From Polychytrium aggregatum (Eukaryota > Chytridiomycota > Chytridiomycetes > Polychytriales): a DNA stretch of 31,512 nt. Each line of letters begins with the position of its first letter. Positions within the stretch are counted from its first letter, which is position 1. Where the stretch lies: contig NW_026516489.1 of NCBI RefSeq assembly GCF_025602895.1, positions 1 through 31,512 of the forward strand, given 5' to 3'. The notes under the pieces are model-generated. The model was given only the letters and a program-made list of their open reading frames with translations, searched no databases and was not told the origin of the DNA. A program made the translations under genes and the position numbers. Positions 29,001 through 31,512 of this stretch are shown here, piece after piece.

Positions 29001-31512
29001 TAACTACGATCGGCAGGTCTCGTGGTCCAAGGTGGAAGTCACGGTCGAGGACCAGAAACACGTCGCCGTTATGCGAGAGGGCGAGGGCGAAGACAAGGCC
29101 CCGCGCGAGATCCCGCCTCTGTAGTCATGAGCATGAGCCTGCGCACCGTAATGAATCACCAAAAGCATGCCAATGAAATCGTGGCCCTGAGCTGTCTTGT
29201 CTATAATGAAGGTACGGGCATCCTCTGGTCGCCTGGCAAGCTCCTTTCCAGCCAACCTCGCTTCAATGGTCATACACGCTGTGACATGGCACTCGGCGTC
29301 GCTTGAGCACTTCTGTTTCAACGATATGCGCTGCTGGGACCCATCCCTCGCGCGTTTTCACTCACATGCTCTTTTATGCTCGCTTTATGGGACCGACTTT
29401 GCAACGTTGGTCCTGGTTCTCCAAACCGCGTGACCACGCAGTGAACATCGAGGATGCTTCAGGGACCAAGCCCCAGGCCACCAGCTTCACAGCCATTCGT
29501 CAGCTCAACAACATGCCATTCCCACTGGGATTCGGAGATCTAATCAAGAAGCAACACTGTCGCATCGAATGCATGCCCAACGAATCGGCCATTCTGAACT
29601 TTTTACTGGGTGAGCCTGCGCTGTTTTCAGGGTCACCTTATTTCGCAAGACATGGCACAGCCTACAGAATTGCCCAGTCGCAGCCTGGTTCTGACTCGAC
29701 TACTCTCCAGCCATGATCCACCGCACCGATCCCGACGTCATTGTCGGGCACAACTTTGTCGGTTTCGATCTTGATGTTCTGCTGCACCGCATGAAGGCTC
29801 TCAAGACTGCCCACTGGTCCAAGATTGGTCGTTTGCGCCGGACGGTGTGAGTGATAGTTATGCAATCCGTTTTTGGGGTCACAGATGCCGTCCAGCATCG
29901 CGAAGGGACTTGCAGGCTCCGGGATTACCATTGACCGACATTGCATATGCACAGGTGGCCCAAGCTTCAGGCTGGTGCTGGTGGAACCGGCGACACATCG
30001 TATGCCGAGCGCGAGGTGTGCAGTGGCCGTCTCATGTGCGATACCTACTTGGCTGCCAAGGTAAGTGTATTTTTGGCTCTGGTGTCCACCGACACAGCCC
30101 CGGACACTCCTGGCGGCGGCGTGACAACTAATCATGAGCCACGAACCTTTGTACCAACCAGGATCTGATCCGGTCCAAAAGCTACGGCTTGACACAGCTG
30201 TCGCTCTCCCAGCTCAAGGTCGATCGAGACGACATTGACTTTGACCAGATCCCGTCGTACTTTACCCAAGCCGACAAACTGATGGGCATGATACAACACT
30301 GCAGAGTCGACAGCTATCTGACGGCCGAGTTGATGTTCAAGCTCCAGATTCTCCCGCTCACCAAGCAGCTGACCAGTCTGGCCGGGAACTTATGGTAACG
30401 CCTGCTGTTGCCGCTGATGGGCTTGGAAAAGGGGCTTCGAGCCTTGTCTTTGCGTGTGGTCGTCGAGATCGCCGGTGCACATACGACCGCAAAGATGTTC
30501 GCAAATTTCTGGCGCATTCTCATGGAGCTTCTTCATCCAATATTTGTCCTTGCGTGATCGTCATTCAATCTGCGTATGACTGTCGGGCCCGCTCGTAACA
30601 GGGGCAGAACCATGATGGGCGCACGCGCCGAGCGCAACGAGTACCTCCTCCTCCACGAATTCCGCAACAAAAAGTACATTGTCCCCGACAAAGAGTTCAA
30701 GTCAACCAAGGTTGTTTTCGATCAGCTCAATGAAGGCGCTGACGACGATGCAAATGGTAAGGCTATCGGGAACCTGAAGGGCGGCCTTGTGAAGATGCCG
30801 CATCAAAGTCCCTCCCTAACGGCAAACCTGTGGTGCTCCCCCCCTGTGCCTCTCAGATGAGGGATACACACAAAGTAGCAAAAAAGGACCAAGTCGACGC
30901 AAGCCGGCATACGCTGGTGGCCTGGTCCTGGAGCCCAAGAAGGGACTCTACGACAAATTCGTGCTTCTCCTCGACTTCAACAGTCTGTATCCTTCCATCA
31001 TCCAAGAGTACAACATTTGCTTCACAACTGTCCAGCGCACGTACTCTTCTGAGGTAGGGACTTCCTGCGACCCTGTTGATAAACACGCTGTCGCTGGATC
31101 GCCAGTCACCAAGCACAACACTGCGAGTGGCGATACATGCCGCTCGTGCAATCCAGAGCTACATTCGACTGACCAGAGTGCTGCGCCTGGTGGCTACCCT
31201 TTCACCAGATTGATCAACTTCCCGAGGTACCCGATCCCGAGCTCGAGAGAGGTGTGCTGCCCGAGCTGATTGCCAACCTTGTCAATCGGCGCCGAAGCGT
31301 CAAGCAGTCGATGAAGGATTCGAGGCTGTCGCCCATCCAGCATGCCCAGGTAGGCTCGATGTTCGCTCGCTTACAAGCGCTTCAAAGCGGCTGCAGCTGA
31401 CCGCCGGCCGTCAAACTCCGTACCTGACTTTTGTTCGTCCGTGGCGTCTAGCTGGATATCAAGCAGAAAGCCCTAAAGCTCACGGCCAACAGTATGTACG
31501 GCTGTCTGGGCT
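26008..31512 (+). CDS. POL1: DNA polymerase alpha catalytic subunit (3' end beyond window; internal frame break)
   Basis: Family-B replicative polymerase that extends primase primers. Inferred exons: 26008..26118, 26408..26612, 26828..26928, 27113..27343, 27478..28038, 28196..28292, 28448..28630, 28759..28904, 29017..29211, 29442..29609, 29711..29846, 29955..30060, 30162..30394, 30602..30756, 30857..31053, 31209..31349, 31452..>31512. Nearly all joins keep frame and homology. The N-terminal part has [18 protein letters not shown], then [19 protein letters not shown], as in Pol alpha. Next come [24 protein letters not shown], the exonuclease-like region ([19 protein letters not shown]), [13 protein letters not shown], motif A ([19 protein letters not shown] at 30973 onward) and motif B (KLTANSMYG), where the window ends. 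Exon 9 has an in-frame TAG at 29122 and continues in the -1 frame with VVMSMSL, so as written the gene is broken there. Intron 27344..27477 has a GC donor; the exon 3/4 boundary is uncertain (GC donor at 26929, acceptor 27112 or 27100). Confidence 0.95.
27642..27682 (+). repeat. GAGCCC hexamer run inside POL1 exon 5
   Basis: Six to seven imperfect copies of GAGCCC/GAGCCT encode a Glu-Pro repeat in the unstructured N-terminal region of the polymerase. The repeat unit is a multiple of three, so length change would be tolerated. Confidence 0.8.

Noticed and set aside
1..31512. CRISPR array, transposon, prophage or biosynthetic cluster
   Set aside because: The tandem arrays have no spacer structure. 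No transposase, reverse transcriptase or terminal repeats were seen, and the genes are unrelated housekeeping and surface functions.

Overview
The window is nuclear DNA of a GC-rich fungus. The genes carry many short GT-AG introns (mostly about 100-230 nt, with branch-point-like CTAAC or CTGAC sequences), pyrimidine-rich 5' leaders and C-ending codons. The gene set is typical of fungi: an Sfp1-type zinc-finger regulator, an OPT oligopeptide transporter, a GPI-anchored cysteine-rich protein and F-box/LRR proteins. Internalin-like LRR repeats, Sel1 repeats and abundant CTG-type microsatellites would fit an early-diverging, chytrid-like lineage. That placement is inference from overall character and not from a diagnostic marker.

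Left part (1-6.0 kb): two F-box-type leucine-rich-repeat genes lie head to tail on the minus strand. The first runs off the left edge. The second (1440-3899) has 16 consecutive LRR units of exactly 23 residues. A minisatellite lies just upstream of the first gene. The divergent intergenic region 3.9-6.0 kb is full of short tandem repeats and ends in a CT-rich leader with a TATA-like box. It leads into a plus-strand gene (6028-6993) for an acidic, serine-rich protein of unknown function.

Middle (7-19 kb): an SFP1 homologue on the minus strand (9117-12132, three exons by my model, 649 aa) is divergent to a small secreted GPI-anchored protein (15231-16169, two exons, 168 aa). They are separated by 3.1 kb of repeat-bearing DNA. 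Next on the plus strand is the mitochondrial ribosomal protein uL22m (MRPL22; 16988-18897), for which I infer five exons, including a 22-nt microexon that completes a mitochondrial presequence.

Right part (19-31.5 kb): a decayed minus-strand Sel1-repeat gene sits at about 19.45-19.79 kb, followed by about 2.8 kb without a gene I can support. A strongly codon-biased OPT oligopeptide transporter follows (22609-25133, two exons, 775 aa). From 26008 to the right edge is the catalytic subunit of DNA polymerase alpha (POL1), in at least 17 exons and truncated just after polymerase motif B. Almost all POL1 exon joins keep frame and homology, but one exon has an in-frame TAG and a one-base frame slip inside a conserved segment, and one intron (probably two) uses a GC donor.

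The genes do not form a pathway. I see no CRISPR array, rRNA, convincing tRNA, intact transposon or biosynthetic cluster, and no evidence of an undescribed multi-gene system. The unusual points are the POL1 frame break, the GC-AG intron(s), the internalin-like 23-residue LRR array, the MRPL22 microexon and the repeat-laden divergent promoters.
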